DNA of 22,261 nucleotides from Natrialbaceae archaeon (GTDB taxonomy: Archaea > Halobacteriota > Halobacteria > Halobacteriales > Natrialbaceae): assembly GCA_003552325.1 (NCBI GenBank), contig PUKM01000043.1, positions 1 through 22,261 of the forward strand. The letters run 5' to 3'. This document shows positions 7,306 to 14,955 of the stretch, in pieces. The notes under the pieces were generated by a model. The model was given only the letters and a program-made list of their open reading frames with translations, was not told the DNA's origin and made no database searches. Position 1 is the stretch's first letter; each line of letters starts with the position of its first letter. The translations under genes and the position numbers were made by a program.

Positions 7306-8555
7306 CGTGAATCTTCCTCCGTGTTGCCGCCGTCAGAGCGAGCCGGTTCCACTGGTTCGTCGGCAGCATCCTCGAGCGGCTCTGCCGAGCCAAAGTAGTC
7401 TGCATCCAGGGCCCTGGCCTCCGAGTACGTCGTCTCCGCGAGGTAACACCGCGTGGCGTGATGGGAGCTCCCGTCGACATCGAACTCGGGCGGGTGTTCG
7501 AGACACTCTTCCATCGCCTTCGGACATCGATCAGCGAAGTAACAGCGGCCGCCCATCTCGTGGTCCAGGAGACTCGGCACGTTACCCGGAATCGGTTGTA
7601 ACCGTGCGCCGATTCCCTCGAGGTCGGGGATGGAGCCGAGCAGGCCCTGCGTGTAGGGATGGACCGGATCGTCGAAGACGTCCGCGAGCGTCCCGCGTTC
7701 GACGATCTCACCGGCGTACATGACGCCGACGCGGTCACACATCCGGGCGACAACGCCCAGGTTGTGCGTAATGAGAAGGATGGTCATGCCCGTCTCTTCT
7801 TGGAGTTCCGTGAGGAGGTCGAGAATCTGTGCCTGGATGGTGACGTCCAGTGCCGTCGTGGGTTCGTCGGCGATCAACACCTTCGGCTCGCCGGCCAATG
7901 CCTGGGCGATCATCGCCCGCTGGAGCATTCCCCCGGAGTACTCGTGGGGGTACTCCTTCGCTCGGAGTGGGGCGTCCGGGATTCCGACCAACTCGAGCAG
8001 TTCGACGGCTCGCTCGAGGCTCTCGCTTTTGACGTACTTTCGTGAGCCCATGACGGTGCTCATGAGGTACTGACTCAGCCCGTACCCCTGTGTCCGTGAG
8101 GCAACCGATCGTGGATTTGCCCTCGCCCGACGCTGGGCCTCGACGGCTTCAGCGATCTGTTCGCCGACGGGAATCGAGGGGTTGAGGCTACTCATCGGAT
8201 CCTGGAAGATCATGCTGAAGTGGGTGCCTCGGAGCGTCCGACGAACGTTCGACGGCAGCGACTCGAGGTCGACGTAGTCGCCGTCGACGGCATCGGGATG
8301 GTCCGCACGAACCGTGTCAGCGAACGTTTCGTCCCGATACCAGAGTTCGCCGCCGGTAACCCGGCCTGGTGACTCGAGCAAGCCGAGGACCGATCGGGCG
8401 GTCACGCTTTTGCCGGAGCCGGATTCGCCGACGATACCGAACACCTCACCGTCGTGAATATCGAGTGTGAGCTTTTCGACGGCGTTGACTTGCCCCTCTT
8501 CGGTGAAAAACCGTGTCTCGAGGTCACGCACCCGGAGGAGTGGTTTCTGGATCAT
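7302..8555 (-). CDS. dppD: Dipeptide/oligopeptide-type ABC transporter ATPase D, operon 1
   Basis: The 417-residue ATPase partners ATPase F on the inner face of the membrane. Walker A GESGSGKS is at 43-50, the Q-loop MIFQDPMSSLNP at about 115-126, the signature YSGGMLQR at 207-213, Walker B VLIADEP at 226-232 and the switch histidine (LLITHNLG) near 264. A C-terminal domain has four cysteines at 338, 344, 351 and 370 (CX5CX6CX18C), the pattern linked in some DppD proteins to an iron-sulphur cluster. The open frame extends upstream to 8621, but I place the start at the ATG at 8555. It sits one base after the permease C stop (TGA 8559-8557), gives the N-terminus MIQKPLLRVRDLETRFF aligning with the operon-2 paralogue, and avoids a 65-base overlap with the permease gene. 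The 3' end overlaps ATPase F by four bases. Confidence 0.93.
   Translation of the reverse strand: MIQKPLLRVRDLETRFFTEEGQVNAVEKLTLDIHDGEVFGIVGESGSGKSVTARSVLGLLESPGRVTGGELWYRDETFADTVRADHPDAVDGDYVDLESLPSNVRRTLRGTHFSMIFQDPMSSLNPSIPVGEQIAEAVEAQRRARANPRSVASRTQGYGLSQYLMSTVMGSRKYVKSESLERAVELLELVGIPDAPLRAKEYPHEYSGGMLQRAMIAQALAGEPKVLIADEPTTALDVTIQAQILDLLTELQEETGMTILLITHNLGVVARMCDRVGVMYAGEIVERGTLADVFDDPVHPYTQGLLGSIPDLEGIGARLQPIPGNVPSLLDHEMGGRCYFADRCPKAMEECLEHPPEFDVDGSSHHATRCYLAETTYSEARALDADYFGSAEPLEDAADEPVEPARSDGGNTEEDSR
7614..7683. repeat. 70-bp block identical to 14010-14079 (ATPase D paralogues)
   Basis: Direct reading shows perfect identity in the ATPase D genes, over the region encoding DVFDDPVHPYTQGLLGSIPD and a few flanking residues. 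A second identical block of 62 bp follows at 7708-7769, matching 14104-14165. Confidence 0.8.
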
Positions 8556-8556
8556 C

Positions 8557-9573
8557 TCACATCCCCCCTCCGTGTTCGCCCTCGAGTCCGGGATCGAGGG
8601 CATCCCGTAGCCAGTCGCCAAGGAGGTTAATCCCGACGACGGTCACGACGATGGCCAATCCGGGGATGCTCGCGATCCACCACGAGGTCCCAAGATAGTC
8701 ACGGCCCTGTGCGATGTCGAATCCCCAGGAGAGCGTCGTCCCCGAAAAGCCGAGAAACGAGAGTGAACTCTCGAGCAGGATGATCGCGGCGACCTGGATC
8801 GTGGCCAGGACGATGATCGGAGTCAGGCTGTTGGGCAGAACGTGCTGGCGCAGGATGGTCCAGTCGCTCGCGCCAAGGCTCTTTGCGGCTTTGACGTACT
8901 CCTCCTGTCTGATCGAGAGGGCCTCCCCTCGAGAGATGCGGGCGAACCACACCCAGTTGACGATGCCGACGACGACGGTGAGCCCGAGCGGGAAGACGAA
9001 CGATTCGGGCATCCCATCGACCAGCCCTGCCCTGACGAACGGGTCGGGTATCGCAATCGCCTGGTAGTCACTCCCTCTGAAAAAGCCCACGAGCGCGAGT
9101 GCGAGCACGAGCGCCGGGAACGCGAGCATGATGTCCGCAAAGCGCATCAGGCCGTCGTCGACCCGGCCACCGAAGTAGCCAGCCACGAGGCCGACGCCGA
9201 CACCAGTCCCGACGGCGACGGCGGTGCCTCCAAGCCCCACCAGGAGCGAGGTACGTGCGCCAAAGAGGACCCGTGAGAAGAGGTCTCTCCCGAGTGCGTC
9301 AGTCCCGAACGGGTGGTCAAGGGAGCCTCTGGTTTCGGTTTCGACCGTCTGGCGCTCACCGTCTACCATCTGAAACTCTTCGGTCGTGTACGTTACCCCA
9401 GCAGGCGGGATGTTCGATTCCTCGAGGCCCTGCTGGGTAGGATCGTGCGGGGCGATAAACGGCGCAAAGATGGCCGTAAGGAGGACGACAAGGACGAGAA
9501 CGAGTCCGATTTTGGCCATCACACTCCGGCTAAACTCGCGTTTGAGACTTTGTTTGACGCGGTCGGAGATCAT
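8557..9573 (-). CDS. dppC: Dipeptide/oligopeptide-type ABC transporter permease C, operon 1
   Basis: The 338-residue inner-membrane subunit has a cytoplasmic N-terminus, a first membrane segment at about 20-41 and a long outside loop of about 60 residues. The conserved DHPFGTDALGRDLFSRVLFG and further helices follow. The EAA-type loop that contacts the ATPases is seen as EEYVKAAKSLGASDWTILRQ followed by HVLPNSLTPIIVLATIQ. ESSLSFLGFSG precedes the last helices, as usual in DppC/OppC. The start ATG gives MISDRVKQSLKREFSRSVMAK, which aligns with the operon-2 copy (MIPERLKASLKREFHQSLLAK). It lies 46 bases after permease B and one base before ATPase D. Confidence 0.94.
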   Translation of the reverse strand: MISDRVKQSLKREFSRSVMAKIGLVLVLVVLLTAIFAPFIAPHDPTQQGLEESNIPPAGVTYTTEEFQMVDGERQTVETETRGSLDHPFGTDALGRDLFSRVLFGARTSLLVGLGGTAVAVGTGVGVGLVAGYFGGRVDDGLMRFADIMLAFPALVLALALVGFFRGSDYQAIAIPDPFVRAGLVDGMPESFVFPLGLTVVVGIVNWVWFARISRGEALSIRQEEYVKAAKSLGASDWTILRQHVLPNSLTPIIVLATIQVAAIILLESSLSFLGFSGTTLSWGFDIAQGRDYLGTSWWIASIPGLAIVVTVVGINLLGDWLRDALDPGLEGEHGGGM

Positions 9574-9619
9574 CGCTTATTACCTCCGGTCGAGGCCGCT
9601 CGAGGACGGTACAACCCGA

Positions 9620-10609
9620 TCATTCGTAACTCACCTTCGGGTTGAGTTTGGCGTAGAGGGCGTCGACAGCGATGTTGATAATGACGAACCCGACGCCGAT
9701 GACGATCAGTGATCCCTGGATAATCGGCCAGTCACGAACGTCGATGGCGTTAATGATCAACGTGCCGAGGCCGGGCCAGTTAAACACGAACTCGGTGATA
9801 ACGGCCCCACCGATCAACGTCCCCAGTTGGAGGCCCAGCACCGTAATAATGGGAATCATCGTATTCCGCAGGACGTGTTTGTATCTGACCAGCGTCTCGG
9901 GGACGCCTTTCGCCCTCGTCGCGAGGACGTAGGATTTCCCGAGTTCGTCGAGCATCCCGCTCCGGGTCAGGCGAACGATCATCGCCGTAAAGTACGTCCC
10001 GAGAGTGACTGCCGGCAGGATCATATGGGCGATCCAGGTGCGTATCCCCTGGATCTCGAGCTGGAAGATGAACATCTCCATCGCTGGTACGAACCCGATG
10101 GGCCGTCGACTCGTCGGCAGGATACCGAGGCCAACCGAGACGAGGAGGATCAGCATGATACCGAGCCAGAAGTTCGGCGTCGAAATGCCAACCAGCGAAA
10201 AGGACGTCGCCGCGTAGTCGGCTGGTTCGTGGCGTCGGGTTGCACTGATCACACCCAAGGGAATCGAGAAGATGATCGCCACGATCGTCGCCGCAAGCGC
10301 CAGTTCGATCGTCGCGGGTAACCGGGCGAAAATGATCGAACTGGCTGGCTGTGAGCGGATAAACGAATAGCCCATATCCCCCTGTATCAGTCCGAAGAGG
10401 TAGTCGAAATACTGGACGTAAACGGGTTGATCGAGTCCAAGATCGGCGGCGACCTGATCGCGCGTTTCCTGGCCTGCATCGAGTGGGGCGACGAAGTCCA
10501 CTGGATTCCCCGGAGTCATATAGCGAAGCAAAAACACCAGGGTAACCACGCCCCAAATGACGAGAATACCCTGTAACAACCGACGAAGGATGAACTGATA
10601 CTGTGACAT
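9620..10609 (-). CDS. dppB: Dipeptide/oligopeptide-type ABC transporter permease B, operon 1
   Basis: The 329-residue membrane subunit pairs with permease C to form the translocation path. The N-terminus YQFILRRLLQGILVIWGVVT is a typical DppB start (cytoplasmic Arg-rich end, then the first helix) followed by RYMTPGNPVDF. A first outside loop ends in DLGLDQPVYVQYFDYLFGL. STPNFWLGIMLILL marks a central helix. The EAA loop is seen as GKSYVLATRAKGVPETLVRY followed by KHVLRNTMIPIITVLGLQ, with FNWPGLGTL near the C-terminus. The length equals that of the operon-2 copy once that copy's start is corrected. It starts 21 bases after the binding-protein stop. Confidence 0.94.
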   Translation of the reverse strand: MSQYQFILRRLLQGILVIWGVVTLVFLLRYMTPGNPVDFVAPLDAGQETRDQVAADLGLDQPVYVQYFDYLFGLIQGDMGYSFIRSQPASSIIFARLPATIELALAATIVAIIFSIPLGVISATRRHEPADYAATSFSLVGISTPNFWLGIMLILLVSVGLGILPTSRRPIGFVPAMEMFIFQLEIQGIRTWIAHMILPAVTLGTYFTAMIVRLTRSGMLDELGKSYVLATRAKGVPETLVRYKHVLRNTMIPIITVLGLQLGTLIGGAVITEFVFNWPGLGTLIINAIDVRDWPIIQGSLIVIGVGFVIINIAVDALYAKLNPKVSYE

Positions 10610-10630
10610 GAATGCGAGAGAGAGGCCGCC

Positions 10631-12244
10631 TTAGCGAAGCGACATCTCGTAGGCGAGTTGATATTCGTCCTGACGAGGCTCCCACTCGACGCGCTCGTTG
10701 ACACCGTAGATCAGGTACTCACGGTTCAAGAAGACGAACACGGCCAGGTCGTGGGCCAACTCACAGGCATCCATGAGGAGCTGTTCTCGCTCGTCTTCAT
10801 CGATTTCGGACGCCGCTGCGAAGATGAGGTCTTCTAGTTCCTCGTCGATGAACGTCCACTGGGACGTCCCCTCAGTGAACCACGGGAAGAGGTTCTGTTG
10901 GGCGTCGAACGTCGTATTCCCCCAGCCGATGAGGAAGAAATCCGGCGTCGTCTCGATATCGCCATCGAGCAACACGTCGGTCATCTCCCCGAAATCACGC
11001 ATCTCGATCTCACACGAGAGATTCTCGAGGTCGTCGAGATAACCCACACAGGCCTGTGCGATTTCGTCACTCTGGAGATACCGACCCGCTGGCACCTCGA
11101 GGGTAATCTCCTCGTCGGCGTAGCCACTCTCCTCGATGAGGCGTTCGGCCTCCTCGGGGTCGTACGGATACGGCTCGAGGTCTGGGTTGTGACCGAAGTA
11201 CCCCTCGAGGGTCGGTTGGGCCGTCGCGTCACCGAAATCATTGAGCACCTCGTCGACGATGGTCTCGAAGTCGATGGCGTAGTTGAGCGCCTGTCTGAAC
11301 TCCTGGCTGGAGAACGGTTCGACGTCGTAGCGCATCGGTAACATGAGGATGCGCGTGCTCGGCGCGTCGTCGATTCGGAGTCCGTCATCGCCGTCAATTC
11401 CGGGAGCATCGTCCGGTGGAACGGCCGTAGCAATATCAATTTCACCCGCTTGGAGGCTGTTGATCCGCGTACTCGATTCGCTTGCAGCATCGATCGTCAG
11501 TGACTCGATGTCAGCCTCACCGTCCCAGTAATCGGGGAACGCCCGGAACTCCGTGTACTCGTCGGCGACGTATTCCTCGAGCATGTAGGGACCGGTTCCG
11601 TTCATCTCCTCGGCGACTTCTTCGGGTTCGCGATCCATCGTCCACTCCTCTTGCATCACGGGACAGTACGAGGCGAGGTTGGCGAACACGGTCGGGTTCG
11701 TTTCGCCGGAATGGATGATGATAGCCTGGTCATTGTCTTCGTCCACCTCGGCACCTTCGATGCCAGCCAACTGGTCTGCCTGTGGGCTGCCCAGGTTCCC
11801 TTCGTCGGGGTCAACGACGCGATTGATGCTGAACGCACAATCGGCGGGTGTGAGGTCGTCGCCCTCGTGGAACGGCACGTCCTCACGAATAACCAACTGG
11901 TGACGGTCGTCGTCGACGATCTCCCACTCCGTGGCCAGCCCTTCCATGAGTTCGCCGTCTGGGTCACGCGCCAGGTGAAACTCATAGGCCTGTAAAATCA
12001 CGTTGTCCGTCGTCGTCTCACGGTGGTCGTGAGGGTCGAGCGTCGTTGGGTCCTGTGACTGGCTGATCCAGAGTGTCGAGTCATCGTCCCGGTCCGGTTC
12101 GCCGTCATCGGCGTCGTCATCCTCGCCGTTGAGGTCCGGGTCGTCATCACCGAGACACCCGGCGAGCATTGCCGTCGCAGCCGTCCCACCAGCGAAGGCG
12201 AGAAATGATCGTCGGCCAATACCTTGCTTGTCTTCCCCTAGCAT
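10631..12244 (-). CDS. Family-5 extracellular solute-binding lipoprotein, operon 1
   Basis: The 537-residue protein captures substrate outside the cell and delivers it to the permeases. It begins with a Tat signal (GIGRRSFLAFAGG, RR at 11-12) and lipobox LAGC with Cys30, then an Asp-rich linker. The mature part has SBP_bac_5 features: SQDPTTLDPHDHRETTTDNV, YEFHLARDPDGELMEGLATE, FHEGDDLTPADCAFSINR and SQEFRQALNYAID. The open frame reaches a TTG at 12265, but I choose the ATG at 12244. A strong TATA box (TTTATATA, 12268-12275) lies 24-31 bases before it, so the TTG would sit almost at the TATA box and outside a leaderless message. Family-5 proteins bind peptides, nickel, sugars or glycosides, so the substrate is unknown. 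Sequence similarity to the operon-2 binding protein is visible only in the family motifs. Confidence 0.92.
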   Translation of the reverse strand: MLGEDKQGIGRRSFLAFAGGTAATAMLAGCLGDDDPDLNGEDDDADDGEPDRDDDSTLWISQSQDPTTLDPHDHRETTTDNVILQAYEFHLARDPDGELMEGLATEWEIVDDDRHQLVIREDVPFHEGDDLTPADCAFSINRVVDPDEGNLGSPQADQLAGIEGAEVDEDNDQAIIIHSGETNPTVFANLASYCPVMQEEWTMDREPEEVAEEMNGTGPYMLEEYVADEYTEFRAFPDYWDGEADIESLTIDAASESSTRINSLQAGEIDIATAVPPDDAPGIDGDDGLRIDDAPSTRILMLPMRYDVEPFSSQEFRQALNYAIDFETIVDEVLNDFGDATAQPTLEGYFGHNPDLEPYPYDPEEAERLIEESGYADEEITLEVPAGRYLQSDEIAQACVGYLDDLENLSCEIEMRDFGEMTDVLLDGDIETTPDFFLIGWGNTTFDAQQNLFPWFTEGTSQWTFIDEELEDLIFAAASEIDEDEREQLLMDACELAHDLAVFVFLNREYLIYGVNERVEWEPRQDEYQLAYEMSLR

Positions 12245-12267
12245 ACCGGTGCTTTGCTTTTGCAAGT

Positions 12268-12275
12268 ATATAAAA
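12268..12275 (-). promoter_or_regulatory. TATA box of importer operon 1
   Basis: TTTATATA on the minus strand is one of the best TATA boxes in the window. It lies 24-31 bases before the ATG at 12244, fitting leaderless transcription of the binding-protein gene. Confidence 0.65.
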
Positions 12276-12324
12276 CATCCCGCAGTAGTCGTCAGATACG
12301 CGGTGAAAATAAGTTATCTATCAC

Positions 12325-12342
12325 GTCACTAACTCGAGTGAC
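12325..12342. repeat. Inverted repeat upstream of operon 1
   Basis: GTCACT, a six-base spacer AACTCG, then AGTGAC form a perfect 6+6 inverted repeat about 50 bases upstream of the operon-1 TATA box, in the AT-rich gap between the two operons. It could be an operator or part of the 3' end of operon 2. By size alone chance is possible. Confidence 0.3.
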
Positions 12343-12402
12343 TGCCCTGATAAGAATAGACTCAGACTAAATAACAAGTCAATGAGATTTGTAAATTTGT
12401 CG

Positions 12403-13722
12403 CTAGGGATTCTCTATTGTGTGTTCTGCAATTACTGGTGGATCATGAAGATGACAGGCCGCAGGATGATCGTCTTGCGTAAGTAGTGGATTTTCCTGTT
12501 CGCAAACACTTGCATACATTTCCGCTAACCGAACCTCGGCTTCTTCCCACCGTTCTTCGGCGAGATCGGCGATGGCGGCATCGACGACCTCCTGGTGTCG
12601 AGGGTCTAGTGACGCCTCGAGCACCTGCGTTTTCAGGCCCTGAACGAACGCGTCCATGCTATCGACTTCCAGGTCACCGTCCGACCGTTCCGCCTCGTCG
12701 CTCACCGCCTCGAGGGTAATATTTCGTGATTCGATACGTTCACGCAGGGTCATCACTGCACGATACTCCGGCTGTGTGATCTCGAGATCGTCAGGTGGAA
12801 TAATTTTGGGACACCTGGTTCGGAACCGACAGCCACTCGGAGGATCTCGCGGCGAGGGCACGTCCCCCGAAATCGTCTCGCGCTCCCGATCACGCTCTTC
12901 TGTCGACGCTCGAGGCACGCTCTCGAGGAGGGCTTCGGTGTAGGGATGGCGTGGCGATTCGAAGATATCCTCGCTCGGACCGATTTCGACGATCTCACCC
13001 AAGTACATCACCGCCACCCGGTCACAGACGTGTCGAATTACCGAGAGATCGTGGCTAATGAGGAGGTACGTGAGCCCGAACTCGTCCTGCAAATCGTCGA
13101 GGAGATTCAGGACCTGCGCCTGCACACTCACGTCCAGCGCACTCGTCGGTTCATCGAGAACGATGAACTCCGGTTCCAGGGCAAGCGCTCGAGCAATGCC
13201 GATGCGTTGACGCTGCCCACCGGAGAACTCGTGGGGGTAGCGATCGACGTGGTCGGCTGCGAGACCAACCCGTTCGAGGAGATCCTGGACTTTTGTCCGT
13301 CGATCTGTCTTACTGCCGACGCCGTGGATATCGAGGGGCTGGCGGACGATTCGCCCAACCGTCATCCGCGGATCCAGACTCGAGAACGGGTCCTGAAAAA
13401 CGGCTTGTGCCTCCCGACGAAATGCCTTGAGATCGGCCCCCTCGAGATCGTAGACGTTCTGACCGTCGAACTCGACTGCGCCCCCCGTAGGTTCCTGGAG
13501 CCGGAGGAGTGTCTCGCCCGTGGTGGATTTCCCACACCCGGACTCGCCCACCAGACCAAGGGTTTCTCCCTCGTAAATGTCGAAACTCACCCCATCGACC
13601 GCGCGGACCGCGACGGGCTCGTCACCGAGCAATCGGTCGAGCAGCGAGTCGTTCTCCCAGAAATACTTTTGTAACTCACTGACTCGCACCAGCGGGATCT
13701 CGTCGCTTCTCGAGCGGGCCAT
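12403..13722 (-). CDS. dppF: Dipeptide/oligopeptide-type ABC transporter ATPase F, operon 2 (with C-terminal insertion)
   Basis: The 439-residue paralogue of the operon-1 ATPase F has Walker A GESGCGKST at 59-67, signature SGGQRQ near 167-172 and Walker B FIVLDEP shortly after. Cysteines are at 298 and 304, then after a 102-residue insertion at 407 and 423. From ENDSL to the second cysteine it differs from the operon-1 copy at only about 17 positions by my count. The insertion (for example SMDAFVQGLKTQVLEASLDP) is clearly diverged in sequence while close in length. The start codon overlaps the ATPase D stop by one base (TAATG). It is the last gene of operon 2. The stop at 12403-12405 is followed by an AT-rich stretch that probably holds the operon's 3' end. 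Confidence 0.93.
   Translation of the reverse strand: MARSRSDEIPLVRVSELQKYFWENDSLLDRLLGDEPVAVRAVDGVSFDIYEGETLGLVGESGCGKSTTGETLLRLQEPTGGAVEFDGQNVYDLEGADLKAFRREAQAVFQDPFSSLDPRMTVGRIVRQPLDIHGVGSKTDRRTKVQDLLERVGLAADHVDRYPHEFSGGQRQRIGIARALALEPEFIVLDEPTSALDVSVQAQVLNLLDDLQDEFGLTYLLISHDLSVIRHVCDRVAVMYLGEIVEIGPSEDIFESPRHPYTEALLESVPRASTEERDRERETISGDVPSPRDPPSGCRFRTRCPKIIPPDDLEITQPEYRAVMTLRERIESRNITLEAVSDEAERSDGDLEVDSMDAFVQGLKTQVLEASLDPRHQEVVDAAIADLAEERWEEAEVRLAEMYASVCEQENPLLTQDDHPAACHLHDPPVIAEHTIENP
13160..13266. repeat. 107-bp block identical to 6719-6825 (ATPase F paralogues)
   Basis: This is the partner of the block in the operon-1 ATPase F gene, in the same orientation about 6.4 kb away. Confidence 0.85.
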
Positions 13723-14954
13723 TATTCCCCACCCCCATCGGTTGCCGCAGTCTCAGTCTGTTCCATCGCAGGGTCGTCGGCCTCCGAGAAATACCCCTCA
13801 GGAAGGGCCTTCGCCTCCGAGTACGTCGTCTCCGCGAGGTAACACCGCGCGGCGTGGTGTGGCGAGCCACGGGCGTCGAACTCGGGTGGATGCTCGAGAC
13901 ACTCTTCCATTGCCTTCGGACAGCGGTCGGCGAAATGGCATCGGTGCTCCATCTCGTGTTCGAACAAACTCGGGACATTTCCGGCGATCGGGTGGAGTCG
14001 GCCCTCTCGTCCCTCGAGGTCGGGGATGGAGCCGAGCAGGCCCTGCGTGTAGGGATGGACCGGATCGTCGAAGACGTCCTCGAGCGTCCCGCGCTCGACG
14101 ATTTCACCGGCGTACATGACGCCGACGCGGTCACACATCCGGGCGACAACGCCCAGGTTGTGCGTGATGAGGAGGATGGTCATGCCCGTCTCTTCCTGGA
14201 GTTCAGCGAGCAAATCCAGAACCTGCGCCTGGATGGTGACGTCCAGTGCCGTCGTGGGTTCGTCAGCGATGAGGACGTCCGGTTCCCCCGCGAGCGCCTG
14301 AGCGATCATCGCCCGCTGGAGCATTCCCCCGGAGTACTCGTGGGGGTACTCATCGGCTCGTTGTACAGGGTCCGGGATGCCAACCATCTCGAGCAGTTCG
14401 ATCGCGCGGTCACGGCTGGCGCGTGTGACGAACCGTTTGGACGGGAACACCGTCGAGAGAGCGTAGTTTTTTAGTGAGTAGTTCGAGCCGGATGTCCGTG
14501 CACGCGTCGAGCGCGGGTTGGCATGTGCGCGACGCTGCACTTCGACGGCCTCTGCGATCTGTTCGCCGACGGTGAGGCTCGCGTTGAAACTGCTCGCCGG
14601 GTCCTGAAAGATCATACTGAACGCCGAGCCCCGAAGTCCGTGTCTGGTCGATTCAGGCAACTCGAGTAAGTCGACGGCACCGTCTTCGACGGCGTTCGGG
14701 TGATCCTCACGGACTCGATCGGTAAATTCCTCGTTTCGATACCAGATCGACCCGTCGGTGATTCGGCCGGGTGAATCGACCAGATCCATCACCGACCGAG
14801 CCGTGACACTTTTTCCGCTCCCACTCTCGCCAACGATGCCGAACACGTCGCCTCGGCCGACCCGGAGTGAGAGATCGTTGACTGCCCTGACGGTCCCGTT
14901 CTCGGTAAAGAACTTCGTCGAAAGATTGTCGATAGTGAGTATTTCGTCGTGCAT
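13722..14954 (-). CDS. dppD: Dipeptide/oligopeptide-type ABC transporter ATPase D, operon 2
   Basis: The 410-residue ATPase has Walker A GESGSGKS at 42-49, the Q-loop MIFQDPASSFN near 114-124, signature YSGGMLQR near 207-214, Walker B VLIADEP near 227-233 and a switch histidine in LLITHNLG. C-terminal cysteines at 339, 345, 352 and 371 repeat the CX5CX6CX18C pattern of its operon-1 paralogue. A segment between the Q-loop and the signature (about 140-182, RRAHANPRSTRARTSG onward) is longer than in most bacterial proteins and differs from the paralogue. The ATG at 14954 lies one base after the permease C stop codon. Nucleotide blocks of 70 and 62 bp are identical to the operon-1 gene. Confidence 0.94.
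   Translation of the reverse strand: MHDEILTIDNLSTKFFTENGTVRAVNDLSLRVGRGDVFGIVGESGSGKSVTARSVMDLVDSPGRITDGSIWYRNEEFTDRVREDHPNAVEDGAVDLLELPESTRHGLRGSAFSMIFQDPASSFNASLTVGEQIAEAVEVQRRAHANPRSTRARTSGSNYSLKNYALSTVFPSKRFVTRASRDRAIELLEMVGIPDPVQRADEYPHEYSGGMLQRAMIAQALAGEPDVLIADEPTTALDVTIQAQVLDLLAELQEETGMTILLITHNLGVVARMCDRVGVMYAGEIVERGTLEDVFDDPVHPYTQGLLGSIPDLEGREGRLHPIAGNVPSLFEHEMEHRCHFADRCPKAMEECLEHPPEFDARGSPHHAARCYLAETTYSEAKALPEGYFSEADDPAMEQTETAATDGGGE
14010..14079. repeat. 70-bp block identical to 7614-7683 (ATPase D paralogues)
   Basis: This is the partner block in operon 2. The neighbouring 62-bp block at 14104-14165 also matches operon 1 without a mismatch. Confidence 0.8.
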
Positions 14955-14955
14955 A

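Noticed and set aside
9780..10685. A 301-residue open frame on the minus strand overlapping permease B of operon 1
   Set aside because: It is another frame of a clear membrane-protein gene, rich in Arg, Ser and Asp, with no family resemblance.
12381..12485. A 34-codon plus-strand frame starting in the gap between operons and running into the ATPase F gene on the other strand
   Set aside because: It mostly overlaps a firm gene and has no ribosome-binding site or family match. The hydrophobic start is likely due to AT-rich DNA.
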